From Lachnospiraceae bacterium (GTDB taxonomy: Bacteria > Bacillota > Clostridia > Lachnospirales > Lachnospiraceae): a stretch of 64,000 nt of DNA. The position numbers and the translations under genes are program-made. Under the pieces are notes generated by a model. It was not told the origin of the DNA. It saw only the letters and a list, made by a program, of their open reading frames with translations, and ran no database searches. Shown here piece by piece: positions 17,488 to 26,138 of this stretch (its first letter is position 1; every line of letters begins with the position of its first letter). The stretch is taken from contig JAFQUB010000021.1 in assembly GCA_017408735.1 (NCBI GenBank), positions 1 to 64,000 of the forward strand, in the 5' to 3' direction.

Positions 17488-17725
17488 GAGGTTGTTGGGT
17501 AGCGGGACGCTCAGAAGGGGGAGAAATTGTTGGGGGAAAGGCAAAGGCAACACGAATGCGAACTAACTGTCAACTGCGACTAAAACGCTCCGGATGAGCC
17601 GTCGCGCTTAAGTCTTCGTAGACAGTGGATTTTGCATTCGTTAAAAACGCCTTTTGATCGCCTTTCCCCCAACAATTTCTCCCCCTTCTGAGCTGTGCCT
17701 GGCAAGCCAAACAAACTTGTGCCGC
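17488..17725 (+). repeat. Large palindromic element A (34-bp perfect arms, structured core)
   Basis: Arms at 17509-17542 and 17660-17693 are perfectly complementary over 34 bp. The 117-base interior pairs again in nested order: AAAGGC/GCCTTT (17543-17548 with 17649-17654), CGAATGC/GCATTCG (17553-17559 with 17634-17640), ACTGTC/GACAGT (17566-17571 with 17621-17626), and an apical GCTC/GAGC hairpin. A five-base TGATC bulge (17655-17659) sits between the outer and inner stems. The flanks GTTG-n-GGGACGC and GCTGTGCCTGGCAAGCCAAA recur at element B. No coding frame is convincing. It could be a structured RNA gene, a miniature mobile element or a DNA cruciform; the sequence alone does not decide. 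Confidence 0.85.
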
Positions 17726-17878
17726 ACTCATTTTTGCCCTGCGAATTGGATTATAGCAGGTGCTATCACAAATTTTTCAGGCGATTACTTGCCGGGAATC
17801 ATTTCCGTATGAGCAGTTTGCAGTAGCCCCTTTACTTGGGTATGTAGATTTTAACTTTTTTTGGCTTGCCTAGGCACA
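17694..17878. other. Spacer between the two palindromic elements
   Basis: The two ends, GGCAAGCCAAAC (17701-17712) and TTGGCTTGCC (17861-17870), are inverted copies because elements A and B face each other tail to tail. The middle (about 17730-17845) has no credible gene, promoter pair or terminator. I see only a short TATAAT on the minus strand without a -35. Confidence 0.5.
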
Positions 17879-18090
17879 GCCCATGCTAGGGACAGAAGTT
17901 TGCCTTTGCAGGCGATCAGGAAATGCTTTTAGCGGAGGTGAAATCCAGTTTTTAGCAAGCACTTAGTGAGGAACCCTCTGGTGACGAACTTAGTGCGGCT
18001 TAAAACTTAGTTCACCGGAGCGTTATTTCCGCCTGCAAAGGCAAACTTCTGTCCCAAGCATGGGCGTCCCTCCAACCAAAACCCTTAACT
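17853..18090 (-). repeat. Large palindromic element B (35-bp arms, structured core)
   Basis: Arms at 17879-17913 and 18031-18065 pair at 34 of 35 positions. The inner stem GGAAAT/ATTTCC (17919-17924 with 18025-18030) is followed by further nested pairing, including GGTGAA/TTCACC and GCACTTAGT against ACTTAGTGC (8 of 9). Read on the minus strand the layout equals element A: GGTTG-n-GGGACGC flank, left arm, inner core, TGATC bulge, right arm, GCTGTGCCTAGGCAAGCC flank. The last 41 core bases align to element A without gaps at 28 identical positions, while the outer arms are unrelated to those of A. Confidence 0.85.
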
Positions 18091-18100
18091 CTACATATCC

Positions 18101-18132
18101 AAAAAAGGGCTACCGCATTCCTGCGATAGCCC
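18101..18132 (-). terminator. Terminator of the secreted Ig-like protein gene
   Basis: On the minus strand GGGCTATCGC and GCGGTAGCCC form a 10-bp stem with one G-T pair and a six-base loop, followed by TTTTTT. It starts 18 bases after the stop codon. Confidence 0.9.
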
Positions 18133-18149
18133 ACACATTTCAGTTCAAA

Positions 18150-19337
18150 TTATTTAACTTTAACTGTTAATACTTTACTAGCTTTACCTTTTACCATAGC
18201 TCCTGTAGAGTCTGTCTTGTAAGCAGCAACTTTTACGTAGTAAGTACCTTTCTTAAGGTTCTTAATTGTTACTGATGTCTTTTTGGTTGTTACAGTTGTT
18301 GTTTTCTTCTTTGCAAACTTCTTGTTTGTTGAGTAAGATACTTCGTATCCGTTAGCACCTTTAACTTTAGCATATTTAACTGTAATCTTCTTTCCAGAAG
18401 CTTTTGCACTCTTAATCTTAGCAGCGTTAACTTTAACTTTTTCCCATTTAGCTGTTACTTTGATAGCTTTTTTAGTTTTAATGCTTGTTACTTTCTTGTT
18501 GTTTACATACCAACCTTTGAAAGTAGAACCTTTCTTTGTAGGTGCATATAATTTTGTTTTTGTATTCTTAGCAACGTAAGTTGGGTTTAATCCGTTGTTC
18601 TTACCACCTGCTAATTTGTATGTAACTTTAACACCTGTTTTTACAGTTACTTTACATGTAGCTTTCTTACCGTCTTTTGTTAATGCAGTAATTGTAGCTG
18701 TACCTGCTTTCTTAGCAGTTACTTTACCTTTTTTGCTAACTGTTGCTACTTTCTTATTGCTTGAAGACCAAGTAATATTTTTGTATTTAGCGTTTGTTGG
18801 GTTAACTGTTGCTGTTAAAGTAAATGTAGCTTTTGTACCTACTGTAATCTTGCTAGCGTTTAACTTAACAGATTTAACTTTTACATAATTTTCTGGTGCT
18901 GGTGTAGCTGTAGCTTTTGCTGCTTCTGTTGGTGCAACTGTTACTGTTGCTACTGCCCCACCAGTAATTATTGGTGTTTCTGTTACTGTTGGTGTTGGTG
19001 TTCCTGTTGGGTTTTCAGGTGTAACTGTTGCTGTTGGTGCAGCTGTTGCTGTTGGTGCAGCTGTTGCTGTTGGTGCAGCTGTTGCTGTTGGTGCAGCTGT
19101 TGCTGTTGGTGCAGCTGTTGCTGTTACATCTGGATCATCTGGTGTTACCGGTGTTACCGGTGTTACTGGTGTTACCGGTGTTACCGGTGTTACTGGTGTT
19201 ACATTGCTTTCTGTAGACACCTTTTCTGATGCTGATGCAATTGTTGGTAACTGGATACCAGTTAAAACAAGTGCAGCAACTAACATTACACTAATGTAGC
19301 GTTTGATTAAACTCATTGTTACTCTGTTCTCTCCCAT
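18150..19337 (-). CDS. Secreted Ig-like (Big_2) protein with Thr/Pro repeats
   Basis: 395 residues. A signal peptide (SLIKRYISVMLVAALVLTG, ending near ASASE at about residue 38) is followed by a low-complexity stretch of VTP repeats and five TATAAP repeats (about 45-135). Next come a Big_2 bacterial Ig-like domain (about 148-233, SVKLNASKITVGTKATFT), a Listeria-Bacteroides (InlB B-repeat-like) domain with FKGWYVNNKKV, and a fibronectin-III-like domain to the end. No LPXTG anchor or membrane tail is visible, so it is probably released or loosely cell-wall bound. A strong promoter, AAGGAGG and a good terminator suggest high expression. Its role, perhaps adhesion or surface layer, is inferred. 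Confidence 0.85.
   Translation of the reverse strand: MGENRVTMSLIKRYISVMLVAALVLTGIQLPTIASASEKVSTESNVTPVTPVTPVTPVTPVTPVTPDDPDVTATAAPTATAAPTATAAPTATAAPTATAAPTATVTPENPTGTPTPTVTETPIITGGAVATVTVAPTEAAKATATPAPENYVKVKSVKLNASKITVGTKATFTLTATVNPTNAKYKNITWSSSNKKVATVSKKGKVTAKKAGTATITALTKDGKKATCKVTVKTGVKVTYKLAGGKNNGLNPTYVAKNTKTKLYAPTKKGSTFKGWYVNNKKVTSIKTKKAIKVTAKWEKVKVNAAKIKSAKASGKKITVKYAKVKGANGYEVSYSTNKKFAKKKTTTVTTKKTSVTIKNLKKGTYYVKVAAYKTDSTGAMVKGKASKVLTVKVK
19024..19126. repeat. 18-bp tandem repeat encoding TATAAP units
   Basis: About five near-identical copies of an 18-base unit (GGTGCAGCTGTTGCTGTT on the plus strand) lie inside the secreted protein gene. Their uniformity suggests slippage or recent homogenisation. 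Confidence 0.9.
19141..19203. repeat. 9-bp tandem repeat encoding VTP units
   Basis: Seven head-to-tail copies of GGTGTTAC(C/T/A). The last base follows the order C,C,T,C,C,T,A, revealing a 27-base higher-order unit and so stepwise expansion. Confidence 0.9.
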
Positions 19338-19480
19338 ATTTCTTTCCTCCTTAATTTTCCCTGTAAGTTTCCATGTTAAGCTCGAACCCTACTCACCTCA
19401 TGAATAACTTATCTATTTTTGCTCTGTTGATTTTACATGTTTCAATGGGTGCAAAATCACATAAAACAAGCCATGCAATT

Positions 19481-19509
19481 AGTATATTATTTCCAATCCC
19501 AATTGTCAA
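19481..19509 (-). promoter_or_regulatory. Promoter of the secreted Ig-like protein gene
   Basis: A perfect TTGACA and TATACT with a 17-base spacer on the minus strand. The untranslated leader is about 135 bases. I did not recognise a riboswitch in it. The rest of the 19338-19651 gap (19510-19651) shows nothing further. Confidence 0.85.
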
Positions 19510-19651
19510 TCTTTTATCAATAATTTTATGGAAAAAAATTTTACTTTTTTTTGTATAACTTGCCTATTAACTCTGGAATTTTCAAATGATTCCCATAAAT
19601 ATTTTACATAATGATGTATTAATGTTCTATGCCTTTACCGTTTTGCTTAAC

Positions 19652-20113
19652 TTAACGAAATTTCAACTTTATAAGCTGACGACACTGTTGTGTAATTTTT
19701 TTTGCTAAAGATGGGCTTTTACCACTGGTACAAATCCCTATCACTGCCCCGCTTTTCTCATCCATGGCAATTCCCGGAAAGAGAAAGTTACCCTCCTCTT
19801 TGCAGTCTGCCACGGAAACAAATGCTCCAAAAGATTTCGCTTCTTTCCCTGCCTGATGGTTTACTGTTCTGTCATTAGTAGCTGCCACCAACAAAAACGA
19901 ATCTTTTCCATCTCCATGCTGATACTTGCGGCAACAATATGTGATTTTCTGCTCCTTTAATAAAATTTCCATTTCCGGACAGAGTTCCGGCGATATTACG
20001 GTGATATCTTCACAGAACTTTGAAAGTGTCTGCACTCTGCGGGCAGCAATTCTGCCGCCGCCAACCACTACACATTTCTTATTCTCCAAAGATACAAACA
20101 TCGGAAAATGCAT
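19652..20113 (-). CDS. Precorrin-2 dehydrogenase (siroheme synthase N-terminal type)
   Basis: Oxidises precorrin-2 to sirohydrochlorin with NAD, the step after uroporphyrinogen III methylation on the way to siroheme or cobalamin. The 153 residues have the family start FPMFVSLENKKCVVVGGGRIAARRV (shown here only as the Rossmann GGGRIAARR at about 18-26) and the typical FLFPGIA and TSGKSPSLAKKI segments. It lacks the CysG methyltransferase domain, which is instead part of the cobA/hemD gene of the same operon. The length is shorter than SirC-type proteins with a full C-terminal domain. It is the last gene of the operon, nine bases after hemL. Confidence 0.88.
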   Translation of the reverse strand: MHFPMFVSLENKKCVVVGGGRIAARRVQTLSKFCEDITVISPELCPEMEILLKEQKITYCCRKYQHGDGKDSFLLVAATNDRTVNHQAGKEAKSFGAFVSVADCKEEGNFLFPGIAMDEKSGAVIGICTSGKSPSLAKKITQQCRQLIKLKFR

Positions 20114-20122
20114 CTAATCACC

Positions 20123-21412
20123 TTACGCTTTCTGATAACTTTGAAAATATTCGCTTGCTAATTCTAACACCTTTTCCAGTTCTTCCTTCTTGTGTGATGC
20201 TGACAAGAACATTGCTTCAAACTGGGACGGTGCAAGATTCACACCGTGTTCCAACATATATTTAAAGTAATCGGCATATTGGGCAGTATTTGAGGTTTTG
20301 GCTGATTCATAATCTGTTACCGGATGCTCTGTAAAAAACAAACATCCCAGCGAGCCAATGTGATTTACCTGACAAGTTACTCCTGCCTGCTCCACCTGTT
20401 TTTTCAGACTGCCGTAGAACCAATCGCCCATCCGATTTAGCTTCGTATAAATTTCCGGATGTTCTTTTAATATCGTAAGTTGGGCAATTCCCGCTGCCAT
20501 CGCCACCGGATTTCCACTTAAGGTACCGGCCTGATATACAGCCCCTACAGGAGCAACCATTTCCATGATTTCCCGTTTTCCGCCATAGGCTCCTACCGGC
20601 ATGCCGGCCCCGATAATTTTTCCAAAGGTTATTAAATCCGGTGTCACTTTAAAGTATTCACTGGCACCACCGGCTCCCAGCCGAAATCCGGTGATTACTT
20701 CGTCAAAAATCAAAAGACTTCCATATTTGGTACACAGTTCTCGAAGTCCTTCTAAAAATCCCGGTTTTGGAGGTACCACTCCCATATTAGCTGCCACCGG
20801 CTCCACAATTACTGCAGCGATTTCTTCTTCCATAGAAGCAAACAATTCTTCCATAGCTGACAAGTCATTGTATACAGCGCTGATGGTGTCTTTGGTACAT
20901 CCTTTTGTAACTCCGGCGCTGTCAGGCATACCGCTTGTCATCACCCCTGAACCTGCGGAAACCAGCATAGAATCAGAATGACCATGATAACAACCGGAAA
21001 ACTTCACTATCTTCTTTCGTTTGGTATAACCTCTTGCCACACGGATTGCACTCATCACCGCTTCGGTACCTGAATTTACCATACGAACCATTTCCACTGC
21101 CGGAACCATCTCGGTAATCAGTTTGGCCATCACTACTTCACGCTCTGTGGCTGCCCCAAAACTCAAACCCCATTTGCAGGCATCCATCACGCTTTCTAAC
21201 ACATCTTTCTGATTGTGTCCCAGTATCATAGGTCCCCAGGAACAGATAAAATCTAAATATTTCCTACCATCTGCATCGTATAAATAGACTCCCTCTGCCC
21301 GCTCTATAAATCTGGGTGTAATTCCTATATTTCCGAACGCCCGCACCGGACTGTTGACACCGCCCGGTATGTAATTTTGTGCTTCTTGAAACAAGCTTTC
21401 TGATTTTTCCAT
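20123..21412 (-). CDS. hemL: Glutamate-1-semialdehyde 2,1-aminomutase
   Basis: PLP enzyme converting glutamate-1-semialdehyde to 5-aminolevulinate, the second committed C5-pathway step after hemA. 429 residues is the standard length. Signatures include FIPGGVNSPVRAF-like PGGVNSPVRAFG near the N-terminus, SGTEAVMSAIRVARGYT, FDEVITGFR, and the PLP lysine in LITFGKIIGAGMPVGAYGG. Its ATG overlaps the hemB stop by one base (TAATG), indicating translational coupling. Confidence 0.97.
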   Translation of the reverse strand: MEKSESLFQEAQNYIPGGVNSPVRAFGNIGITPRFIERAEGVYLYDADGRKYLDFICSWGPMILGHNQKDVLESVMDACKWGLSFGAATEREVVMAKLITEMVPAVEMVRMVNSGTEAVMSAIRVARGYTKRKKIVKFSGCYHGHSDSMLVSAGSGVMTSGMPDSAGVTKGCTKDTISAVYNDLSAMEELFASMEEEIAAVIVEPVAANMGVVPPKPGFLEGLRELCTKYGSLLIFDEVITGFRLGAGGASEYFKVTPDLITFGKIIGAGMPVGAYGGKREIMEMVAPVGAVYQAGTLSGNPVAMAAGIAQLTILKEHPEIYTKLNRMGDWFYGSLKKQVEQAGVTCQVNHIGSLGCLFFTEHPVTDYESAKTSNTAQYADYFKYMLEHGVNLAPSQFEAMFLSASHKKEELEKVLELASEYFQSYQKA

Positions 21413-22395
21413 TATCCAATCCTTCCTTCGTCCATAAATCCTGCCAGTTCTTCTGCAAAATAGGTAAGATAAATATCGGCCCCTGCACGGTAGGTGCTTA
21501 CTGCCATTTCACAGATAATTTTTTCTTCATCAATATAGCCAAGTTTTCCTGCCGCCTTTACCATAGAGTATTCGCCGCTAACACTGTACGCTGCCACCGG
21601 AAGATTTACTTCTTCTGACACTCTGTGAATTACATCTAAATAGGACAAAGCAGGTTTTACCATAATTATGTCTGCACCTTCTTCCACATCTAACTGTGCT
21701 TCTTTTAATCCTTCCTTTACATTATGAAAATCCATCTGATAGGATTTTCGGTCACCAAAGGACGGAGCAGAGCCTGCTGCTTCTCTGAAAGGACCGTAAA
21801 ATGAGGAGGCGTATTTTACAGCATAGGACATTATCGGTGTTTCCACGTATCCATGAGCATCCAGTACATTTCGAATTCCTGCAATCCTTCCGTCCATCAT
21901 GTCAGATGGCGCCACCATATCTGCACCGGCCTCCACATGGGACAGTGCTGTTTTTGCCAGCAGTTCTAAAGTGGTGTCATTGTCCACATAATCCCCCTTT
22001 AACATGCCACAATGACCATGAGAGGTGTATTCACACATACATACATCGGTAATCACGTACATTTCCGGAAAATGACTTTTTATCTCTGCCACTGCCTGCT
22101 GGATAATTCCCTGACTGTCATAAGCACTGCTTCCACAAGCATCTTTGTGCTGTGGGATTCCAAATAACATGATACTGGAAACTCCTTTGTTCAGCAAAGT
22201 TTCTATCTTCCGGTTCATGGAATCCATGCCGTAACGGTACTGTCCGGGCATGGCACTGATTTCTTCTTTTCCCTGAAGTCCCTCCATTACAAACATCGGA
22301 TAAATCAGTGATGCCTTGTCTACTCTTGTTTCCCGCACCATACGTCTTACGGTTTCATTTCCCCGGATTCTTCTTGGTCTTTTCTGCATATCCAT
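21412..22395 (-). CDS. hemB: Porphobilinogen synthase (5-aminolevulinate dehydratase)
   Basis: Condenses two 5-aminolevulinate molecules to porphobilinogen. 327 residues. The metal-site region reads DVCMCEYTSHGHCG, with three cysteines as in zinc-type enzymes. The two Schiff-base lysines are in SYAVKYASSFYGPFR and MVKPALSYLD. Gene order within the tetrapyrrole operon supports the call. Confidence 0.97.
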   Translation of the reverse strand: MDMQKRPRRIRGNETVRRMVRETRVDKASLIYPMFVMEGLQGKEEISAMPGQYRYGMDSMNRKIETLLNKGVSSIMLFGIPQHKDACGSSAYDSQGIIQQAVAEIKSHFPEMYVITDVCMCEYTSHGHCGMLKGDYVDNDTTLELLAKTALSHVEAGADMVAPSDMMDGRIAGIRNVLDAHGYVETPIMSYAVKYASSFYGPFREAAGSAPSFGDRKSYQMDFHNVKEGLKEAQLDVEEGADIIMVKPALSYLDVIHRVSEEVNLPVAAYSVSGEYSMVKAAGKLGYIDEEKIICEMAVSTYRAGADIYLTYFAEELAGFMDEGRIG

Positions 22396-22413
22396 AATCT
22401 TTCGCTGTCCTTT

Positions 22414-23919
22414 CTACTTTTCACTTGCTGTCAGTTCTTGTAGCCTTTGTATTACACTTTCTATGGTTGACTCTTTTGATACAAAAGTCTGCATACCATA
22501 GCTTTTTGCTGCTTCTTCTGTTTTTTTTCCAATACACACTGCCTGCACCTTGTGGTATGCGCCGGGATTCACCAGTTCCGTAAAGCTTTTCACGGTGGAG
22601 GCGCTGGTAAACACCACGTAATCAATGGATTCTTCTTTGATTTCTTTTGTTAAATCAATGATGCTTTCTTTTTCGTACACTGTATTATATATAGGTAATT
22701 CTATAATTTTAGACCCGGATTTTTCTGCTTCTTTTACCAGTTCCGGATTCCCATTAGCAGCTCTTGGCAGAAAAATAACATCTTGGGCTGTGCATTTCTC
22801 TGCCAGTAATTTTCCCAAAGAAGCTGCATCGTAGATTTCCGGCATATAGTCTACGAAAATTCCACGTTCCTCAAGTTCTTTTCCGGTACCTTTTCCCATT
22901 GCCGCTATTTTTAAATGTGCCAGTTTGCGGATATCAATTCCTGCTGTTTTTAACTGGTCAAAAAACACTTGAACGCCGCTTGGACTGGTAAAGGCAAGCA
23001 CTGTATATTCTTCCAGTTTTTCCACTGCTTTTTGAAAACTTTCGTCCATTATCCGTGGTTCGATGGAAACTGCCGGAACTTCCAGTACTTCTGCACCCTT
23101 TTTCCGCAATTTTTCTGCCATTTGGGAAATCAAATGTCTTGGTCTGGTGAGAAGTATTCTTTTTCCTGCCAGTTCCAAATCTTCATACCAGGATAATTTT
23201 TCTGCAAGGGAACACACCGCCCCCACCACAATGATTGCCGGCGACTGTATACTTTCTTTTTGGGCTTCCTCTTTTAAAGTTGCAAGGGTTGCTACTACTT
23301 TCCGCTGTTTTGCCGTGGTGCCCTGCTGCAAAATGGCGGCCGGGGTATCTTCTGCCATTCCTGCATTTCTAAGACCCGCACATATATCTTCCAATGCTTT
23401 CACACCCATTAGGAATACAAGAGTTCCTTTCAGCTTTACAAGGGATGCAAAATCTATGTCCAACGGCTTATCCTCCCGTTTATGGGCTGTAATAATGTGC
23501 AAAGAAGAACTGAAATCTCTGTGGGTTATCGGAATTCCATTATAAGCCGGTACCGAAATTGCAGAGGTAACTCCCGGAACCACTTCGCAGGAAATGCCAT
23601 GTTCCTTAAGAAGTTCCATTTCTTCACCGCCTCTTCCAAACAAAAAAGGATCTCCTCCTTTTAATCGGACCACACGCTTTCCCTCTTTTGCTTTTTCTAC
23701 CAGTATCTGACTAATTTCTTCCTGCCTCATGGTGTGATTGCCAGAACGCTTTCCCACGTGAATCCGTTCTGCATCTTTTGGAATCATTGTCAGAATTCCC
23801 ATACCTATCAAAGCATCATACACCACTACTTCGGCCTGCTTTAACACTTCTTTCCCTTTTACTGTCATCAAGCCCGGATCCGAAGGACCTGCACCTACCA
23901 GCCATACTTTTCCTGCCAT
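22414..23919 (-). CDS. Uroporphyrinogen-III C-methyltransferase / uroporphyrinogen-III synthase fusion
   Basis: 501 residues with two enzymes. Residues 1 to about 240 are the SAM-dependent uroporphyrinogen-III methyltransferase (CobA/SUMT), with [18 protein letters not shown] at the start and [18 protein letters not shown] near residue 85. Residues about 250-495 are HemD, which cyclises hydroxymethylbilane to uroporphyrinogen III. The fusion is common in Clostridia and channels the product straight to precorrin-2, that is, toward siroheme and cobalamin rather than protoheme. It lies between hemC and hemB. Confidence 0.95.
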   Translation of the reverse strand: MAGKVWLVGAGPSDPGLMTVKGKEVLKQAEVVVYDALIGMGILTMIPKDAERIHVGKRSGNHTMRQEEISQILVEKAKEGKRVVRLKGGDPFLFGRGGEEMELLKEHGISCEVVPGVTSAISVPAYNGIPITHRDFSSSLHIITAHKREDKPLDIDFASLVKLKGTLVFLMGVKALEDICAGLRNAGMAEDTPAAILQQGTTAKQRKVVATLATLKEEAQKESIQSPAIIVVGAVCSLAEKLSWYEDLELAGKRILLTRPRHLISQMAEKLRKKGAEVLEVPAVSIEPRIMDESFQKAVEKLEEYTVLAFTSPSGVQVFFDQLKTAGIDIRKLAHLKIAAMGKGTGKELEERGIFVDYMPEIYDAASLGKLLAEKCTAQDVIFLPRAANGNPELVKEAEKSGSKIIELPIYNTVYEKESIIDLTKEIKEESIDYVVFTSASTVKSFTELVNPGAYHKVQAVCIGKKTEEAAKSYGMQTFVSKESTIESVIQRLQELTASEK

Positions 23920-23954
23920 CGATTTTTCCTTTCTTATTTTGTCTTCCTAAATCA

Positions 23955-24830
23955 CTAATTTTCTCTCAGCCTGTGTGCCAATTCTATGCCCAAAGCTTCT
24001 GCTTCACAACAGTCTCCCTGAATATTTCCGGTAAAATATTCTCCTGTTTCTTCTTTGTAGTATAATCCTTGTAAACAGATTTCTTCATCGACAACAACTC
24101 CGTGAGCCGCTACCGGCGAACTGCATCCACCGTTTAACTCTCTTACAAAAGCACGCTCTGCCACTGCCGCATACATTGCCTCTTTTTCCTGAAAACCCTC
24201 AAGATAAGGATAAGTTTCTCCCTGCCTTCCCTGTACCGCCAGAATTCCCTGCCCGGCTGCCGGAATCATCTCTTCTATCGTAAAGTAACGGCTGATACGT
24301 TCTTCCAAACCAAGCCGCTTTAACCCTGCCGCTGCCAGCACAATGGCACTGTATTCTCCACTGTCTAATTTATTCAGTCGGGATTCCACATTTCCCCGGA
24401 TACTTTTAAATTCCGCATCCGGATACAGTTTTTTAAGCTGAAGTATTCTTCGCAGGCTGGAACTGCCGATAGGCTTCGATAAATCCAATTCTTTCACACC
24501 CTTTGGCAACACCAGCACATCCCTTGGGTCTTCTCTTTTGGAGTAGGCAATCACCGGAAGCTCCTCCGGAATTTCCATGGGCATGTCTTTCAGACTATGT
24601 ACAGAAATGTCTGTCTGACCTGCCAGCAATGCTTTGTCTAACTCTTTTACAAACAGCCCCTTGCCACCAATTTTATCCAGTGTTCTGTCTAAAATTTTAT
24701 CTCCTGTGGTTTTCATGGTAAGAAGTTCTGCTGTGAATTCGTTATTATTTTCACAAATAAAGTCCCTTACTAACCGGGATTGAATCACTGCAAGCCTGCT
24801 TTCCCTGCTTCCTATGATTACCTTTTTCAT
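23955..24830 (-). CDS. hemC: Hydroxymethylbilane synthase (porphobilinogen deaminase)
   Basis: Joins four porphobilinogens into hydroxymethylbilane on a dipyrromethane cofactor. About 291 residues. Motifs: IGSRESRLAVIQS at the start, VHSLKDMP near residue 80, SLRR and RGNVESRLNKL, and the cofactor cysteine in ELNGGCSSPVAAHG. I start it at the ATG giving MKKVIIGSRE because GGAGG sits five bases upstream; an in-frame ATG four codons earlier touches the hemA stop. Confidence 0.95.
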   Translation of the reverse strand: MKKVIIGSRESRLAVIQSRLVRDFICENNNEFTAELLTMKTTGDKILDRTLDKIGGKGLFVKELDKALLAGQTDISVHSLKDMPMEIPEELPVIAYSKREDPRDVLVLPKGVKELDLSKPIGSSSLRRILQLKKLYPDAEFKSIRGNVESRLNKLDSGEYSAIVLAAAGLKRLGLEERISRYFTIEEMIPAAGQGILAVQGRQGETYPYLEGFQEKEAMYAAVAERAFVRELNGGCSSPVAAHGVVVDEEICLQGLYYKEETGEYFTGNIQGDCCEAEALGIELAHRLREN

Positions 24831-24842
24831 GGCGTCCTCCAT

Positions 24843-26072
24843 CTACTTTTCCAATATTTTTTCCATTGCCTGAATACATTCTAAATAAGCATCTTCGCTT
24901 ATCTGACCTTTCAGTTCAAACAATAATTTACCCATAGTATTTTCTATGGCATGTTCTATGTGACCCACAAGCTTTTCTTTCTCTTTTTTCTCCAGAGAAG
25001 TCTTCTTCATCACCTTGGTAAGCCTTAGATTCACATCTGCCGCGGTTTCTTTTTTTATATTATCTACTGTATGAACAATATTTCTGCCTTCATACCAGTC
25101 ATAAAATTCTTTCTTATAAATTCTCAGAATATCCTTTGCCTGTGCCACTGCTTTTTTCTGATTTTCGTCTAAATTATTTCCCTGAAAATTGTCAATGTCA
25201 TACATAGTAATTTCTTTCAATTCCCTTATGGATGATTCCATATCTCTTGGCACTGCCAAATCAATCAGAATCATTCCTTTTTTATAATCGGAATGCTCCA
25301 GCATTTCTTTTGTAAGGGTATAGTTTGGGCTGGATGTGGCACTAATGATAAAATCGCACTTTGGCAAAAGTTTCTGGCGTTCTCCATAATTAATACGCAT
25401 ACACCCGTGAGGAATATTCACTATTCCGCTATGATACTGGCGCACGGTCACGGTTACGTCTGCTCCCTGCTCCATAAAAAGCTCCGCAGTAAGCCTGCCC
25501 ATTTCTCCATTTCCAATGACCATACAGGTTTTATTTTGTAAGGAAATCCCTGTTTGCTGCAGTTTCTCCACTGCTTTATGTATCACAGACTGATTTGCTT
25601 TTGACAATACTACTTCCGTTTTGACCCGCTTGGCAGCTGTGACCGCTTTGCGAAACAGTACTTCCAAAACATTATCTGTGCAATAATGTTCTCTGGAAAA
25701 TGCCAATGCGTCTTTCACCTGGGTCAATATCTGGTCTTCTCCCAGTATCTGGGATTTTAATCCGGCGCTTAAGGCAAATAAATGCTTTACCGCATCCTGC
25801 CCTTTCCTTGTTCTAAACAATCGGCAATACTTTTCCGGTTCTACCTGTTTTATCCCACAAAGCGTATCATACAGGTTATCTGCGTATTTTTCGTTGATAC
25901 TAACCCATACTTCCATCCGGTTACAGGTAGATAAAATCACAACACCCAGAATTCCCTGCTGCTGTTTGAAAAAGTTTAAGGCACTCTCCATATTCTTTTT
26001 GGTAAATGAAAAAATGGCACGTTCATCAATTCCTGCTTTTTCATAATCTATTCCCAGCATCTGAATGTTCAT
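24843..26072 (-). CDS. hemA: Glutamyl-tRNA reductase
   Basis: Reduces glutamyl-tRNA to glutamate-1-semialdehyde with NADPH, the first step of the C5 pathway. 409 residues. The catalytic cysteine is in VILSTCNRMEVW (about residue 50). The SAGLKSQILGEDQILTQVKDA block and the Rossmann GNGEMGRLTAELF are clear. First gene of the operon, with a promoter at 26111-26138. Confidence 0.96.
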   Translation of the reverse strand: MNIQMLGIDYEKAGIDERAIFSFTKKNMESALNFFKQQQGILGVVILSTCNRMEVWVSINEKYADNLYDTLCGIKQVEPEKYCRLFRTRKGQDAVKHLFALSAGLKSQILGEDQILTQVKDALAFSREHYCTDNVLEVLFRKAVTAAKRVKTEVVLSKANQSVIHKAVEKLQQTGISLQNKTCMVIGNGEMGRLTAELFMEQGADVTVTVRQYHSGIVNIPHGCMRINYGERQKLLPKCDFIISATSSPNYTLTKEMLEHSDYKKGMILIDLAVPRDMESSIRELKEITMYDIDNFQGNNLDENQKKAVAQAKDILRIYKKEFYDWYEGRNIVHTVDNIKKETAADVNLRLTKVMKKTSLEKKEKEKLVGHIEHAIENTMGKLLFELKGQISEDAYLECIQAMEKILEK

Positions 26073-26110
26073 TGTGTCACCTCATATTTTGGTAATTTTT
26101 CGCTATTAGT

Positions 26111-26138
26111 ATCATACCACATTTTGTATTGGAATCAA
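26111..26138 (-). promoter_or_regulatory. Promoter of the hemA operon
   Basis: TTGATT and TATGAT spaced by 16 bases on the minus strand, about 40 bases before hemA. No cobalamin riboswitch was recognised between it and the gene. Confidence 0.6.

Noticed and set aside
17509..18065. CRISPR array or repeat-spacer structure
   Set aside because: The repeats are inverted arms, not regularly spaced direct repeats, and there are only two copies with no cas genes.
18595..19216. Plus-strand hydrophobic frames opposite the Ig-like gene
   Set aside because: They are produced by the biased repeat composition of the real minus-strand gene and have no ribosome site or promoter.
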